Assembly: GCF_025211055.1 (NCBI RefSeq)
Contig: NZ_JAOARO010000077.1
Coordinates: 1 to 64,000, forward strand
DNA from: Vallitalea sp.
GTDB lineage: Bacteria > Bacillota > Clostridia > Lachnospirales > Vallitaleaceae
Length of the DNA: 64,000 nt
Direction of reading: 5' to 3'
Shown here piece by piece: positions 17,366-26,810 of this stretch. The notes beneath the pieces are model-generated. The model saw only the letters and a program-made list of their open reading frames with translations, searched no databases and was not told the DNA's origin. The position numbers and the translations under genes were made by a program. How positions within the stretch are numbered: the stretch's first letter is position 1; every line of letters starts with the position of its first letter.

Positions 17366-18410
17366 TGTTTTTCCTCCCATCCTTCCATAATGATATTGTT
17401 ATGCCATTAGCTTTTACTTTATTTAGAATACATTCGCCTTTATTTGACGAAAGGTATCCACAAGGTTCACTAACACATGTGACACCAATTGTTTTCTCTA
17501 CAAACTTTGAGCCTTCAAATAAATGCTGAATTTCCTTTATCTTCTTAATTGTAATAATGTCCATAGGAATTCTCAGAGTTCTAGCTAATTCAATTATACC
17601 CATTTCATCTTTTTTAACTTCTACAGTTGATATTCTGGATATACGTCTAATATTAATGTCTTTTTCCTTAAGTAGGGGCATAAGTTCCTTAGTTATTTCT
17701 TCTCTTGTTTTACCTCTTCTACATCCTATACCAACTGTAATATCTTTTTTACAAAGGTATGATATAGGAACATCAACATCAATCTTATTGGAATCTATAA
17801 CTATTAAGCCTTTTATATTATACTTATCAATACTTGGACTGATATTATAATTGTTTATTGTAATAAATTGTTTAGGTAGATCTATATCTATACTCCTATT
17901 ACTGATTATACCAACATTGTCTCCATTAACAATATGGGATGTTACTATTTTTGCATCTTCAAAATCATCTATGTAACAATTAAGTTTCATAGCTAGAATA
18001 TCTACAGCCATAGTATTGTTCACATCAGAAGCCGTTGTTATAACAGGATGAGCATGTAAAAACTCAGCAAGTTCTCTTGTATACTCATTAGCACCTCCAA
18101 GATGTCCAGATAGAAGGCTGATAACATAATTACCTTGTTCATCTATAACAATAACACCTGGGTCTATAGATTTGTGTTTTATGTACGGTGCTATTAGTCT
18201 AACTACTATACCTGCTGCCATAATAAATGCTAACATATCATAGTCATCTATCAACTGCTTGATATTATCTCTTAGTGGTAATTCTATAAATTTTACATAT
18301 TCATACTTGCATTTTTTATGACTGAAAACATCTATCTTAGGATTATATTCCCTTAACTTCTCTGCAAGTTGTAAACCACCATGAGTTAGTGTTATTAATG
18401 CTATCTTCAA
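17355..18410 (-). CDS. cbiG: Cobalt-precorrin-5A hydrolase CbiG
   Basis: Opens the lactone ring of cobalt-precorrin-5A and releases the two-carbon fragment in the anaerobic corrin pathway. At 351 residues it has the three-part CbiG layout: an N-terminal domain with FIMAAGIVVRLIAPYIKHK and LLSGHLGGAN, a linker, and a C-terminal domain that opens with VGIGCRRGKT near residue 223 and ends with TCVSEPCGYLSSN. It is separated from cobK by 78 bases and overlaps cobO. Confidence 0.93.
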   Translation of the reverse strand: MKIALITLTHGGLQLAEKLREYNPKIDVFSHKKCKYEYVKFIELPLRDNIKQLIDDYDMLAFIMAAGIVVRLIAPYIKHKSIDPGVIVIDEQGNYVISLLSGHLGGANEYTRELAEFLHAHPVITTASDVNNTMAVDILAMKLNCYIDDFEDAKIVTSHIVNGDNVGIISNRSIDIDLPKQFITINNYNISPSIDKYNIKGLIVIDSNKIDVDVPISYLCKKDITVGIGCRRGKTREEITKELMPLLKEKDINIRRISRISTVEVKKDEMGIIELARTLRIPMDIITIKKIKEIQHLFEGSKFVEKTIGVTCVSEPCGYLSSNKGECILNKVKANGITISLWKDGRKNNEY

Positions 18411-18488
18411 TATATTACCACCTTTCTTTAATTAAATCACCAGTTACTATATCTATTGTTAGGAATTATTGTAATTACTTTAGTTTAT

Positions 18489-19256
18489 TTATTCTATGGT
18501 ACCTTTTCCTTTAATATAGTCAATTATGTGATCCATATCAAAAAATACTTTTGGATAATCTATTTTGGGTCTACCTATAATAATAACTTTTACATTACAT
18601 TCATCTGCCCCTTGGAGTTTTTCTTGTATCATTCCCCTACTACCGCTTTCCTTTGTAACCATTATTTTACAGTTAATGCTATTCATTATTGCTACATTCA
18701 GCTCTTTGGAAAAAGGTCCTTTCATAGCAATAATCTGGTCTGGTAATACATGAAGTCTTTCCAGTTTTTCTATATTACCTGATTGTGGTAATACTCTTAT
18801 ATATGCTCTATTTTTATCTTTGATCTCATGTATGATATGTTCTACATCTTTACTACCAGTAGTTATCAGCACATTTCCTTGTAATCTATCAATAGTCTTT
18901 CCTGCTTCTTCATAAGAATAACAGTAAATATACTTACCTTCATGTTTTTCTATCAAGGGCCGCTCATAGCGGACATATTCAATATCTATAGCTTTACAAG
19001 CTTTTATTGCATTCTCTGATACTTGTTTAGCATATGGGTGAGTTGCATCAATAACTATACTTATTCCTTTATGAATACAATACTCTCCAAGTTCAATATC
19101 ATTCATTTTACCATATATTATGTTACCATCATAACTTTTGCTCGCCACTTTTTTTCCATATTCAGTAGCACAACTTAAAATTATATCCTTTGTAAAACTT
19201 GCAATATTGTTGGTAATTATTATACTATCACTTGTGCCACCTAATATTAGAATCAT
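18489..19256 (-). CDS. cobK: Precorrin-6A reductase
   Basis: Reduces (cobalt-)precorrin-6A with NAD(P)H; CobK/CbiJ family, 255 residues. Recognisable are the N-terminal LILGGTSDS nucleotide-binding turn, VIDATHPYA near residue 74, VLITTGSKDVE near residue 130 and the C-terminal VTKESGSRGMIQEKL. It overlaps the stop of cobJ by 4 bases (ATGA type), which implies translational coupling. Confidence 0.93.
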   Translation of the reverse strand: MILILGGTSDSIIITNNIASFTKDIILSCATEYGKKVASKSYDGNIIYGKMNDIELGEYCIHKGISIVIDATHPYAKQVSENAIKACKAIDIEYVRYERPLIEKHEGKYIYCYSYEEAGKTIDRLQGNVLITTGSKDVEHIIHEIKDKNRAYIRVLPQSGNIEKLERLHVLPDQIIAMKGPFSKELNVAIMNSINCKIMVTKESGSRGMIQEKLQGADECNVKVIIIGRPKIDYPKVFFDMDHIIDYIKGKGTIE

Positions 19257-19993
19257 ATATTATACCCTCTTGATGTTACCATGAATTCATTTATCCATTT
19301 TGTCTGCTTATTACCTATGATAATAGTACAAAACATATCTACTTCTTTCGTATTAATATGTGCCAAATCAGTTCGAACTATATTCTGTTTATCTCTATAA
19401 GCCATCCTTACAATACCAACTGGAGTATTATCATCTCTCTCTTTTCTTATAATATTTAATGCTTCGTCTAGATAATCTAGTCTCTTGGAACTTCTAGGAT
19501 TATATAATGCTATAACAAAATCTCCCCTAGATGCAAGTTCAACTCTCTTAAGTATTTTTTCATAAGGCGTCATGTAATCACTAAGACTTATTGTACAAAA
19601 ATCTTCTACAATAGGTGCACCAAGCAAAGCTCCACAGGATATAGCCGCTGTAACACCAGATACCACTTCTACATCTATATCATTTTCCAGTTTCTTAATG
19701 TGCACAAGTTCTATTAGTAATCCAGCCATACCATATAATCCACCGTCACCACTACAGACTATCCCTACTGTCTTACCTTGTATAGCTTCCTCTATAGCCA
19801 TTTCACAACGGTCAATTTCTTTTCCCATGCCTTTACTTATGATCTTTTTATCCTCTAATAAATCTTTTACCTGTTCTACATAAACCTTATATCCTGCAAT
19901 AACATCACAGGACTTAATAACTTCTACCGCTTTTACTGTCATATTCTCTAATTGCCCCGGTCCAATACCAATAACAAAAATCTGCCCTCTCAT
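19253..19993 (-). CDS. cobJ: Precorrin-3B C17-methyltransferase
   Basis: SAM-dependent methyltransferase of the tetrapyrrole methylase family that methylates C17 and contracts the ring (CobJ/CbiH). The protein is 246 residues from the ATG at 19993. It has the family start IFVIGIGPGQLENMT, the SAM loop VCSGDGGLYGMAGLL near residue 75 and the LYNPRSSKRLDYL segment typical of CobJ. The earlier in-frame GTG at 20008 lies inside the ribosome site GAGGAGA, so I prefer 19993. One base separates it from the cobM stop. Confidence 0.93.
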   Translation of the reverse strand: MRGQIFVIGIGPGQLENMTVKAVEVIKSCDVIAGYKVYVEQVKDLLEDKKIISKGMGKEIDRCEMAIEEAIQGKTVGIVCSGDGGLYGMAGLLIELVHIKKLENDIDVEVVSGVTAAISCGALLGAPIVEDFCTISLSDYMTPYEKILKRVELASRGDFVIALYNPRSSKRLDYLDEALNIIRKERDDNTPVGIVRMAYRDKQNIVRTDLAHINTKEVDMFCTIIIGNKQTKWINEFMVTSRGYNI

Positions 19994-19994
19994 C

Positions 19995-20762
19995 TTATCT
20001 CTCCTCACTACTCACTGCTGTTCTATACATATGACTGAAACCTTTATCATATAATTTTGATAGAGAATATTTATCTGACATAAAGTCACCTATTAGAATC
20101 TGAGCAAATCTAGTTATAGATGCTTCTTCTACCTTCTTCTCAATATCTTCAAGAGTTCCTCTAACTATCTTTTCATCATCCCAAGTAGCTTTATAAACTA
20201 CTGCTACAGGTGTTTTTGCATCATAACTCTTTCTTAATTTCTTCATTACTTCACTAATGGATTGAACTGATAAAAATATAGCCATTGAAGCTCTATGCTT
20301 AGCCAATTCTTCTAACTGTCCACCTTCACCATGACCAGTTCTACCTGGTAATCTAGTAATAATAATCGTCTGGGAAACATTAGGTAATGTAAATTCCTCT
20401 TTTAATCTAGAAGCAGCAGCCACAAAAGAACTTACCCCTGGTATCACATCAAACTCAATCTTATGTTCAATCAATCTATCCATCTGCTCTCTGATTGCTC
20501 CATATATGGATGGGTCACCTGTATGCAGTCTAACAACCTTCTTATTGTTCTTTTCCATCTCTACCATTACTTTAATAACCTCATCCAAATCCATCTTGGC
20601 ACTATTATAGATAATAACGTCTTCCTTACAATAAGTATCAATCAACTTAGGATTCACCAAAGACCCTGCATATATAACACAATCAGCCTCTTGTAAAGCC
20701 TTCATCCCCTTAACCGTAATTAACTCAACATCTCCTGGTCCTGCTCCTACGAATAAAATCAT
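19995..20762 (-). CDS. cobM: Precorrin-4 C11-methyltransferase
   Basis: Methylates C11 of (cobalt-)precorrin-4 using SAM (CobM/CbiF), 255 residues. It shows ILFVGAGPGDVELITVKG at the N-terminus, the CobM-typical CVIYAGSLVNP, the SAM loop RLHTGDPSIYGAIREQM near residue 79 and VIPGVSSFVAAA. It is preceded by a 116-base gap carrying a dispersed repeat (20820-20884). An AGGAGTATGC site is present. Confidence 0.94.
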   Translation of the reverse strand: MILFVGAGPGDVELITVKGMKALQEADCVIYAGSLVNPKLIDTYCKEDVIIYNSAKMDLDEVIKVMVEMEKNNKKVVRLHTGDPSIYGAIREQMDRLIEHKIEFDVIPGVSSFVAAASRLKEEFTLPNVSQTIIITRLPGRTGHGEGGQLEELAKHRASMAIFLSVQSISEVMKKLRKSYDAKTPVAVVYKATWDDEKIVRGTLEDIEKKVEEASITRFAQILIGDFMSDKYSLSKLYDKGFSHMYRTAVSSEER

Positions 20763-20819
20763 AATGCATACTCCTTTATTTTTTTTATTTGATTAGAAAA
20801 TCTTAGTAATATTTATTGT

Positions 20820-20884
20820 AACGAACTTAGTTTTTCTTCAAATATTTAATGTGAGCTGTTTTGTATATATATACTCAGCTACGG
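20820..20884. repeat. Dispersed intergenic repeat, short copy
   Basis: A block AACGAACTTAGTTTTTCTT with the following AAATATTTAAT (20820-20850) and a block TGTTTTGTATATATAT (20857-20872) recur in the same order and orientation at 56348-56377 and 56483-56498 in the purine operon. Here the two blocks are 6 bases apart; there they are 105 bases apart. The copy overlaps the last codons of cbiT by a few bases. Confidence 0.6.
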
Positions 20885-21466
20885 CAATTTTGCAGAAATA
20901 ACATAAATCGGATTATTAGCTTTCATCATCCATCCACCTAACTGATGCCCCTTAGCCACCTGAACCAATGCAACATCAATATCCATGAATCTACCCTCTA
21001 AGGCACTAAGAATCTTATATGTACTATCCAACAATATAGTATTAGCAACAAACACTCCACCTGACTTAAGATGTTTCAGAACGAAATCAATAATATCATT
21101 AATCTTCCTGCTCCCACCTCCTAGAAAAATACTATCATAATATTTTCTAGGTATATCCTCTGGTGCTGATCCTTCAACTATCTGGGCATTTTCAATTCCA
21201 AACTTTTGAACATTTTTTTCAGTCAACTTGACAGCTTCTATTTTCTGATCAATAGCAGTAACTTCACCTTCACTACATATCAACCCACACTCAACAGTTA
21301 TACTGCCTGTACCACAACCAATATCTAAAACATGAGAATTAGAATTAAGTCTAAGCTTAGATATAGTTATGGCTCTTACCTCTGATTTTGTCATCGGTAC
21401 TTTATCTCTAATAAATTCATCATCTTCAATACCAAACATGTACTTTTTATTATTCTTCATTTTCAA
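20879..21466 (-). CDS. cbiT: Cobalt-precorrin-6B C15-methyltransferase subunit CbiT
   Basis: Methylates C15 and decarboxylates the C12 acetate side chain of the corrin ring. The 195-residue class I SAM methyltransferase shows LDIGCGTGSITVECG near residue 47, VTAIDQK and the catalytic-loop FLGGGSRKI near residue 115. In many bacteria it is fused with CbiE as CobL; here they are separate genes overlapping by 17 bases. A dispersed repeat begins right at its stop codon. Confidence 0.93.
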   Translation of the reverse strand: MKMKNNKKYMFGIEDDEFIRDKVPMTKSEVRAITISKLRLNSNSHVLDIGCGTGSITVECGLICSEGEVTAIDQKIEAVKLTEKNVQKFGIENAQIVEGSAPEDIPRKYYDSIFLGGGSRKINDIIDFVLKHLKSGGVFVANTILLDSTYKILSALEGRFMDIDVALVQVAKGHQLGGWMMKANNPIYVISAKLP

Positions 21467-22073
21467 TCACCACCACACACAGCACAGAAAAATCCTGCTT
21501 CATAATATTCTCTGGGACATCTATAGTAATCTTTTCATCCTCATATGAAAGATTTTCTCCAACAATCATTGTAACCTTTGAAAGTCTTTTATCTATTAAC
21601 TCTTTAGCAATGCAACTTGGAGAATTCTTCTTGTCAGTTAATAAAAAGATACCTTTTCTACCTTTTAGAATATCTATCCAATTTATTTCTCTTCCATGTA
21701 AACTATATAATCCATAGTCCTTATAACTCTTACCAATTCTACTGAACAAATATTGGTAAGAACTTATTCCCGGTATTACATCAATGCATTCCTTACCTAT
21801 CTTACTCTGAAGATAATCTAATAAACTGTAGAACCCTGTATCTCCTGAAACAATGACTGCTATCTTTTTTTCATTTTTATTATCATTTATATAATCACAC
21901 ATACCTTGAAGATTAGAATCATATGTAAATACTTCCTTCTTATAGGAAGCAAAAATCTCTAAATTCCTCTTTCCTCCAACAAGTACATCACATTCCTCTA
22001 TAATTCTATAGGCTATTGGAAGAATATAATCTCTATTACCTGGACCAATACCAACCACATTTACTTTATTCAT
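21450..22073 (-). CDS. cbiE: Cobalt-precorrin-7 C5-methyltransferase CbiE
   Basis: SAM-dependent methyltransferase of the tetrapyrrole methylase family acting at C5, 207 residues. It has VNVVGIGPGNRDYILP at the start, the SAM loop VIVSGDTGFYSLLDYL near residue 76, IDVIPGISSYQYL and YSLHGREINWID, which is typical of CbiE. It overlaps cbiD by 8 bases and cbiT by 17 bases. Confidence 0.93.
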   Translation of the reverse strand: MNKVNVVGIGPGNRDYILPIAYRIIEECDVLVGGKRNLEIFASYKKEVFTYDSNLQGMCDYINDNKNEKKIAVIVSGDTGFYSLLDYLQSKIGKECIDVIPGISSYQYLFSRIGKSYKDYGLYSLHGREINWIDILKGRKGIFLLTDKKNSPSCIAKELIDKRLSKVTMIVGENLSYEDEKITIDVPENIMKQDFSVLCVVVIENEE

Positions 22074-23187
22074 CCATAATCTCTCCTATAATAGATTGAA
22101 CTTTATCACTTATGGCTAATAACTCTGTCATGCTGAAGTATAGTACACCTATATCTAAATTACCATAAATATAACTTTCACAATTAGCAGCTGCCTTGTT
22201 AGCCAGTACTGTAAATACTTCTTCCATACCTGTTCTTTTAATAATCTTAGTCGCTTCATCAGTGGTAGTACAATCCATGATACTTATAAGGTCTTCTTGT
22301 TTCATACCCATTACACCTAAGTAGGCAGTCAAGATTTCCATTCTTGTGGAACTGACTCTGCTATGAGTATAATATATACCCCCTGCTGGTTTGATTAATT
22401 TTCCTATATGTCCAGCAATAATTATTTTCCCAAATCCTAACCTACTACACTCTTCTAATGCAAACCCTATATAATTACTCATCTTAACCATACAGATATT
22501 ATCTATACTACAGTACTCCATAAATAATTTTTCCCCAATATTACCAGGAACTAATATCACATATTTTTTATTCTTCTTATGAGCCATTTTAAGTTCAATT
22601 GCTATAGTCTCTTTTAACGCATCTTCTGACATAGGCTCTACTATTCCTGTAGTTCCAAGTACAGATAAACCACCTATGATCCCTAACTTGGGATTAAATG
22701 TTTTCTTAGCTAATTCTTCTCCCTTAGGAAGACTAATAATAACATCTACACCAGTACCTTTTTCAAAGATAGCTTCTACTGATTCTCTTATCATTCTTAG
22801 TGGAGTGGGATTAATGGCATAATGATTAACAGGTATCTGTAGACCTTCTTTTGTAACTTTACCGACTCCCTTACCTCCAGTAATATTGATTTTATCATCC
22901 TCTCTCAATACTACTTCTGCAAATACTTCAACACCATTAGTGATATCTGGATCATCACCAGAATCTTTTATTATACAACATGATGCTTTTCTTTCATTAT
23001 ATTGGCATTTATGTACATCAAGATTTAACTCCCATCCTTTTGGTGTATTAATCTTGACTGATTCTACAATCATTTGGTTTTTCAACATATATGCTGAGGC
23101 TTTTGTTGCGGCAGCGGCACAAGACCCAGTTGTATAACCTGTCCTTAGTTTTTTGCACCCTTTGTAAACATACCTACTGTTTTCCAA
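22066..23187 (-). CDS. cbiD: Cobalt-precorrin-5B C1-methyltransferase CbiD
   Basis: Methylates C1 in the anaerobic pathway; its presence marks the cobalt-early route. The protein is 373 residues with the defining LRTGYTTGSCAAAATKA near residue 14, SGDDPDITNG near residue 74, GVGKVTKEGL and INPTPLRMI. It overlaps cbiC by 14 bases at its start. Confidence 0.94.
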   Translation of the reverse strand: MENSRYVYKGCKKLRTGYTTGSCAAAATKASAYMLKNQMIVESVKINTPKGWELNLDVHKCQYNERKASCCIIKDSGDDPDITNGVEVFAEVVLREDDKINITGGKGVGKVTKEGLQIPVNHYAINPTPLRMIRESVEAIFEKGTGVDVIISLPKGEELAKKTFNPKLGIIGGLSVLGTTGIVEPMSEDALKETIAIELKMAHKKNKKYVILVPGNIGEKLFMEYCSIDNICMVKMSNYIGFALEECSRLGFGKIIIAGHIGKLIKPAGGIYYTHSRVSSTRMEILTAYLGVMGMKQEDLISIMDCTTTDEATKIIKRTGMEEVFTVLANKAAANCESYIYGNLDIGVLYFSMTELLAISDKVQSIIGEIMDE

Positions 23188-23818
23188 CTTTTTTCACCGC
23201 TTCTCTTAATACAGCGTTAATTATTGCAACTGCAATAGTACTTCCACCTTTTCTTCCCTTTGTTATTATTGATGGAATATCTTCATCCCATAGGGCATCC
23301 TTAGATTCACAAGCTCCAACAAATCCTACTGGAACCCCGATAACTGCTTCTACTGTATCTAATTCATTCTTGTTTTTCTCATCTATAAGACGAAATAGTG
23401 CAGTTGGGGCGTTCCCTACAGCAAATACTTTATCCCCTGGCATCTTAAGTGCTAGATCAACAGCTGCCATAGAACGTGTAATACCTTGTTCTTTGGAATT
23501 TCTATAGGCTTCGTCAGAACCTACTAAACATTCAATATTTATACCTAATTGTTCTGTTAGTTTTTTGCTAATACCTGCTTTTATCATCTGTGTATCGGTA
23601 ATGATTGTACACCCTTTTTCAAAAGCTTCTAATATGATATTTTCAACTTGTTCTTTAAATAATAATATATCTTCATAAATGAAATCTGTAGTTGTATGAA
23701 TAACCCTTTGCATTATACTAAGTCTTAATGGTGAAAGGTCTGTATTCTTCATACTATCATATATAATCCTAAAACTCTCTTCTTCTATTTTTCTTGGGTT
23801 AGATATAAAATCATGCAT
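23174..23818 (-). CDS. cbiC: Precorrin-8X methylmutase
   Basis: Moves the C11 methyl group to C12, making (hydrogeno- or cobyrinic) acid; CbiC/CobH family. The 214-residue protein has IMQRVIHTTTDF with the catalytic His near residue 41, IITDTQMIKAGI, AVGNAPTAL near residue 134 and VIGVPVGFVGACESK. It lies 3 bases after the cbiA stop. Confidence 0.94.
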   Translation of the reverse strand: MHDFISNPRKIEEESFRIIYDSMKNTDLSPLRLSIMQRVIHTTTDFIYEDILLFKEQVENIILEAFEKGCTIITDTQMIKAGISKKLTEQLGINIECLVGSDEAYRNSKEQGITRSMAAVDLALKMPGDKVFAVGNAPTALFRLIDEKNKNELDTVEAVIGVPVGFVGACESKDALWDEDIPSIITKGRKGGSTIAVAIINAVLREAVKKVGKQ

Positions 23819-23821
23819 TAT

Positions 23822-25198
23822 TTATCTCCTTTTTCTTTTTACGGTTAATGCAGTATCTAAAAACTTCTCTGGTATAGTAGGTTCAGTAGGAAAATAGATA
23901 TGTGGATACATACCATATACATTCTTATATAGTTTACCACAATGCCATCTCTTATCCTTCTTAGAACCTGTAATATATGTAAGTTCAGCTGTTCTATCAA
24001 CTACTGACCTATGAAATTCATGTGCTCTGAATACTGTTTCTTTATTGAATATAGGAGTATCATTATCAGCTTTTACAGAAACATAGCCAAAGTTTTGGAG
24101 TCTTTTCTTCATATATGCTCCACCTTGAAATATTCCTACCATCTTGTACGTTTCATTTTCTAGGTTGGTTATAGTCTCATGAAGATACATATAGCCTCCG
24201 CATTCTGCATATATAGGTACATTTTCATCAGCTTTCTTTTTAATATCTTCCATTAGACTAATATTACTTGACAGCTCTTTCGCAAATACTTCTGGATAAC
24301 CACCTACTAAATATATTCCATCACATTCATTAGGTAATTTATCATCTTTTAGGGGGCTGAAATAGTGAATTATCGCTCCTGATTCTTTTAACATCTCTAT
24401 ATTCTCATTGTAATGAAATGAAAATGCTTTGTCTTTCGCTACTGCAATATGTACATGGTATTGCTTACTTGTTGTACCTCTATTAATATCTTCTAATGAT
24501 TCTACACTTCCTGCTATTTCAATTAACTTATCAATATCAATAGTATCAGCAATGGTATTTCCAAGTCTATCAATCTTAGATTTTATATTACTTATTTCAC
24601 TACTTTGAATTAGTCCTAGATGTCTACTTTTTAGCTTAACTTCATCTAGTTTTGGCAGATATCCTATTACTGGAACATCAGTATTTATTTCAATAGTTTC
24701 TTTCAATATTTCATAATGTCTTTCTGACATTGGAAGATTAATTATAACCCCTTTTATAGGAATATCTCTAAAAGTCTTCATACCGTGAACTAGTGCTGCT
24801 GCACTTGTTGACATTCCTTTTACATTCATGACTAATATTACTGGTGATTTCAATATATGGGATATATGAGCTGTACTTCCAAGCATAGGCTCACTGCCAT
24901 ACCCATCATACAATCCCATTACACCCTCAATTATACTTATATCTGCATCATTATTATATTTATCAAATAGATATCTGTTAACATTATCTTTCAAGAGCCA
25001 CCCATCTAGGTTAATGCTGGGTCTTCCAGTTACAGATTTATGAAATCCTGGGTCTATGTAGTCAGGTCCTACTTTATATGGTTGTACTTTTAACCCCCTT
25101 TTACATAATGCAGCCATTAATGCTATTGTAAGAGTGGTTTTACCTGTCCCACTATGTGGTGCTGATATAATTAATCTAGGGTTTGCCTTAGCACTCAT
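23822..25198 (-). CDS. cbiA: Cobyrinate a,c-diamide synthase
   Basis: ATP- and glutamine-dependent amidation of cobyrinate side chains a and c. The 458-residue protein starts with the ATP-binding SAPHSGTGKTTLT and VGPDYIDPGFH. Its C-terminal glutamine amidotransferase domain (about residues 250-450) has YLVGGYPEVFA and the nucleophile in YAECGGYMYLHE. It overlaps cbiK by 4 bases. Confidence 0.95.
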   Translation of the reverse strand: MSAKANPRLIISAPHSGTGKTTLTIALMAALCKRGLKVQPYKVGPDYIDPGFHKSVTGRPSINLDGWLLKDNVNRYLFDKYNNDADISIIEGVMGLYDGYGSEPMLGSTAHISHILKSPVILVMNVKGMSTSAAALVHGMKTFRDIPIKGVIINLPMSERHYEILKETIEINTDVPVIGYLPKLDEVKLKSRHLGLIQSSEISNIKSKIDRLGNTIADTIDIDKLIEIAGSVESLEDINRGTTSKQYHVHIAVAKDKAFSFHYNENIEMLKESGAIIHYFSPLKDDKLPNECDGIYLVGGYPEVFAKELSSNISLMEDIKKKADENVPIYAECGGYMYLHETITNLENETYKMVGIFQGGAYMKKRLQNFGYVSVKADNDTPIFNKETVFRAHEFHRSVVDRTAELTYITGSKKDKRWHCGKLYKNVYGMYPHIYFPTEPTIPEKFLDTALTVKRKRR

Positions 25199-25971
25199 TG
25201 GTTATTCACTGATTCCTTCAAGTGGTTAAGATAGATTTTTCTAATAGCTTCATTACCGCCTAATCCTTTAGTTATTGCCTTAACCTCTATACCGTTAGCA
25301 AATAATATGTTCTTCCATGAATCTTCTTCATCACCTGCCATATCATTGTGTGCATGATCTCCTGCAACTACCAAGAACGGAATTAGAACAGCTTTACTAT
25401 ATTTACCCTTTTTCAACCTTTTGATAACTGGTTCTATACCATCTTCTATAGTTCCTATAAATACTGGTAATTCCTCATTTTCAAGAAGATATTGCAAATA
25501 GTAATAACTAGTATTCGCATAGTGCTCAGTACCATGACCCAGTAATACAACTGCTTCATTAGGTTCTACCTTAGGAATATAAGTTTTTAACGCTTCTATA
25601 ACCTCTCTATAATCACTTTTATTATATAGTAATGGTTGTGAAAGTGAAATATGTACATTCTTGTTATGATTCATCCTACTTACTATGGTTCTTATCTTGT
25701 CATATTCAAAACCTGGTATTATGTGGGTTGGTTGAACAATTATGTGTTCAAACTCTTCTATTAATTTTTTTAAGGCTTCCTCTGGTGTATCAATATTAAT
25801 ACCTTCTTTTTTCAACTTTTTAATGATTATATTAGATGTAAATGCACGTACTACCTTATAATCAGTAAAAGTATCTTCTATCAATTTTTCTATAGGTTCT
25901 ATCTGTTCTTTTCTTGCATTTTCATAACTACTTCCAAAACTTACAACCAATATCGCTTTTTTCTTCTCCAC
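25195..25971 (-). CDS. cbiK: Anaerobic sirohydrochlorin cobaltochelatase
   Basis: Inserts cobalt into sirohydrochlorin at the entry to the anaerobic B12 pathway. The 258-residue chelatase of CbiK type begins AILVVSFGSSYENARKEQ and has a metal-site candidate His in VQPTHIIPGFEYDKI and a second in VAGDHAHNDMAGDEEDSW. It is the first gene of the operon and sits 103 bases below the riboswitch terminator. No signal peptide, so it is the cytoplasmic form. Confidence 0.92.
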   Translation of the reverse strand: MEKKKAILVVSFGSSYENARKEQIEPIEKLIEDTFTDYKVVRAFTSNIIIKKLKKEGINIDTPEEALKKLIEEFEHIIVQPTHIIPGFEYDKIRTIVSRMNHNKNVHISLSQPLLYNKSDYREVIEALKTYIPKVEPNEAVVLLGHGTEHYANTSYYYLQYLLENEELPVFIGTIEDGIEPVIKRLKKGKYSKAVLIPFLVVAGDHAHNDMAGDEEDSWKNILFANGIEVKAITKGLGGNEAIRKIYLNHLKESVNNQ

Positions 25972-26081
25972 AACAACTGCCTCCTTTTAATTCCACTTAA
26001 TTATATTGACCTTAAACATCTATACACCCATTGCAATAAGTTCAAATTAGTTACTTTAATTTAACTTAAATATAATAAAAA

Positions 26082-26105
26082 CTCTTACCTACAACGAGAT
26101 AAGAG
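26082..26105 (-). terminator. Riboswitch-controlled terminator of the cobalamin operon
   Basis: Stem CTCTTA-C-CT / AG-A-TAAGAG with one mismatch and a 6-base loop. On the minus strand it is followed by TTTTTATTATATT. It lies between the minus-strand cobalamin aptamer and cbiK, so it is the likely OFF switch. Confidence 0.75.
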
Positions 26106-26194
26106 CATGATATACAACATTTTTAATAATATAATAAATAGTTACACCCTCTGTCCCTCGCAAAGTTTTTACGTAAAATAACGTAAGTGTATAT

Positions 26195-26350
26195 GATTAA
26201 ATAGGTACTCTGACTTCAATAACTTCCATAGTATAACAGAAATCATTTACACAGTGGCGTGACCGTTCAGGATTCCAACCTGATTCCCTTCGAAGATTTT
26301 AAAAATATCCTCAAACATACATTGCTACCTAATCATTATTCAATTTAATC
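26195..26350 (-). promoter_or_regulatory. Cobalamin riboswitch of the cbi operon
   Basis: Reading the minus strand, the conserved core GGGAATCAGGTTGGAATCC, ACGGTCACGCCACTGT and the B12-box variant AGTCAGAGTACCT occur in the right order. The first and last eight bases (26343-26350 and 26195-26202) pair perfectly as P1. A terminator at 26082-26105 makes this a transcriptional switch that should reduce cbiK-cobO expression when adenosylcobalamin is bound. Confidence 0.9.
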
Positions 26351-26352
26351 TT

Positions 26353-26381
26353 ATAATAAATCATCTGTAGCTCTATGTCAA
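26353..26381 (-). promoter_or_regulatory. Promoter of the cobalamin operon
   Basis: TTGACA (26376-26381) and TATTAT (26353-26358) on the minus strand are 17 bases apart. The expected start is near 26346, just at the first arm of the riboswitch P1. Confidence 0.7.
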
Positions 26382-26486
26382 TAAAACATTATTTAAATTA
26401 TTTAGCCAAGTTAGAAAAGCATACTGTATGGCTTTATCATAATCTTATATATAATCATAAAATGGTAATTCTAACTCTAAATCACA

Positions 26487-26515
26487 TTGACATTACTATA
26501 AAACTATGATACTAT
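26487..26515 (+). promoter_or_regulatory. Promoter of the corrinoid transporter operon
   Basis: TTGACA (26487-26492) and TACTAT (26510-26515) with a 17-base spacer; expected start near 26522, about 15 bases before the plus-strand aptamer. It points away from the cbi promoter, about 106 bases distant. Confidence 0.6.
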
Positions 26516-26536
26516 TTTTTTAAAATTTGATAGTTA

Positions 26537-26720
26537 TTTAAGGGTGCTTTATAATGTTAATTAAGAAAATTTCAACATTATAAGATAATAGGGAATGAGG
26601 TGCAAATCCTCTACAGCCCCCGCTACTGTAAGTAGGGATGAAATCTTAGATATATCACTGGGAAACTAGGAAGATTAAGATAGTAAATTGAGCTACGAGT
26701 CAGGAAACCTGCCTTTAAAA
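26537..26720 (+). promoter_or_regulatory. Cobalamin riboswitch of the transporter operon
   Basis: The core GGGAATGAGGTGCAAATCC, CAGCCCCCGCTACTGTA and the perfect B12 box AGTCAGGAAACCTGCC are all present in order. TTTAAGGGTGC at the 5' edge can pair with GCCTTTAAA at the 3' edge as P1. A terminator at 26811-26838 follows, so B12 binding should stop transcription of the btuFCD-like genes. Confidence 0.92.
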
Positions 26721-26810
26721 TCCATGTAACTAACTTCGGTGGGAAGATACGATTACATTAATTAATTAATAATTTTACCTATGATAAACTTATTTAATTT
26801 GTTAATATAA

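Noticed and set aside
20463..20696. Plus-strand open frames inside the cobalamin operon
   Set aside because: They are antisense shadows of cobM and its neighbours, without ribosome sites or family features; the real genes on the minus strand are clear.
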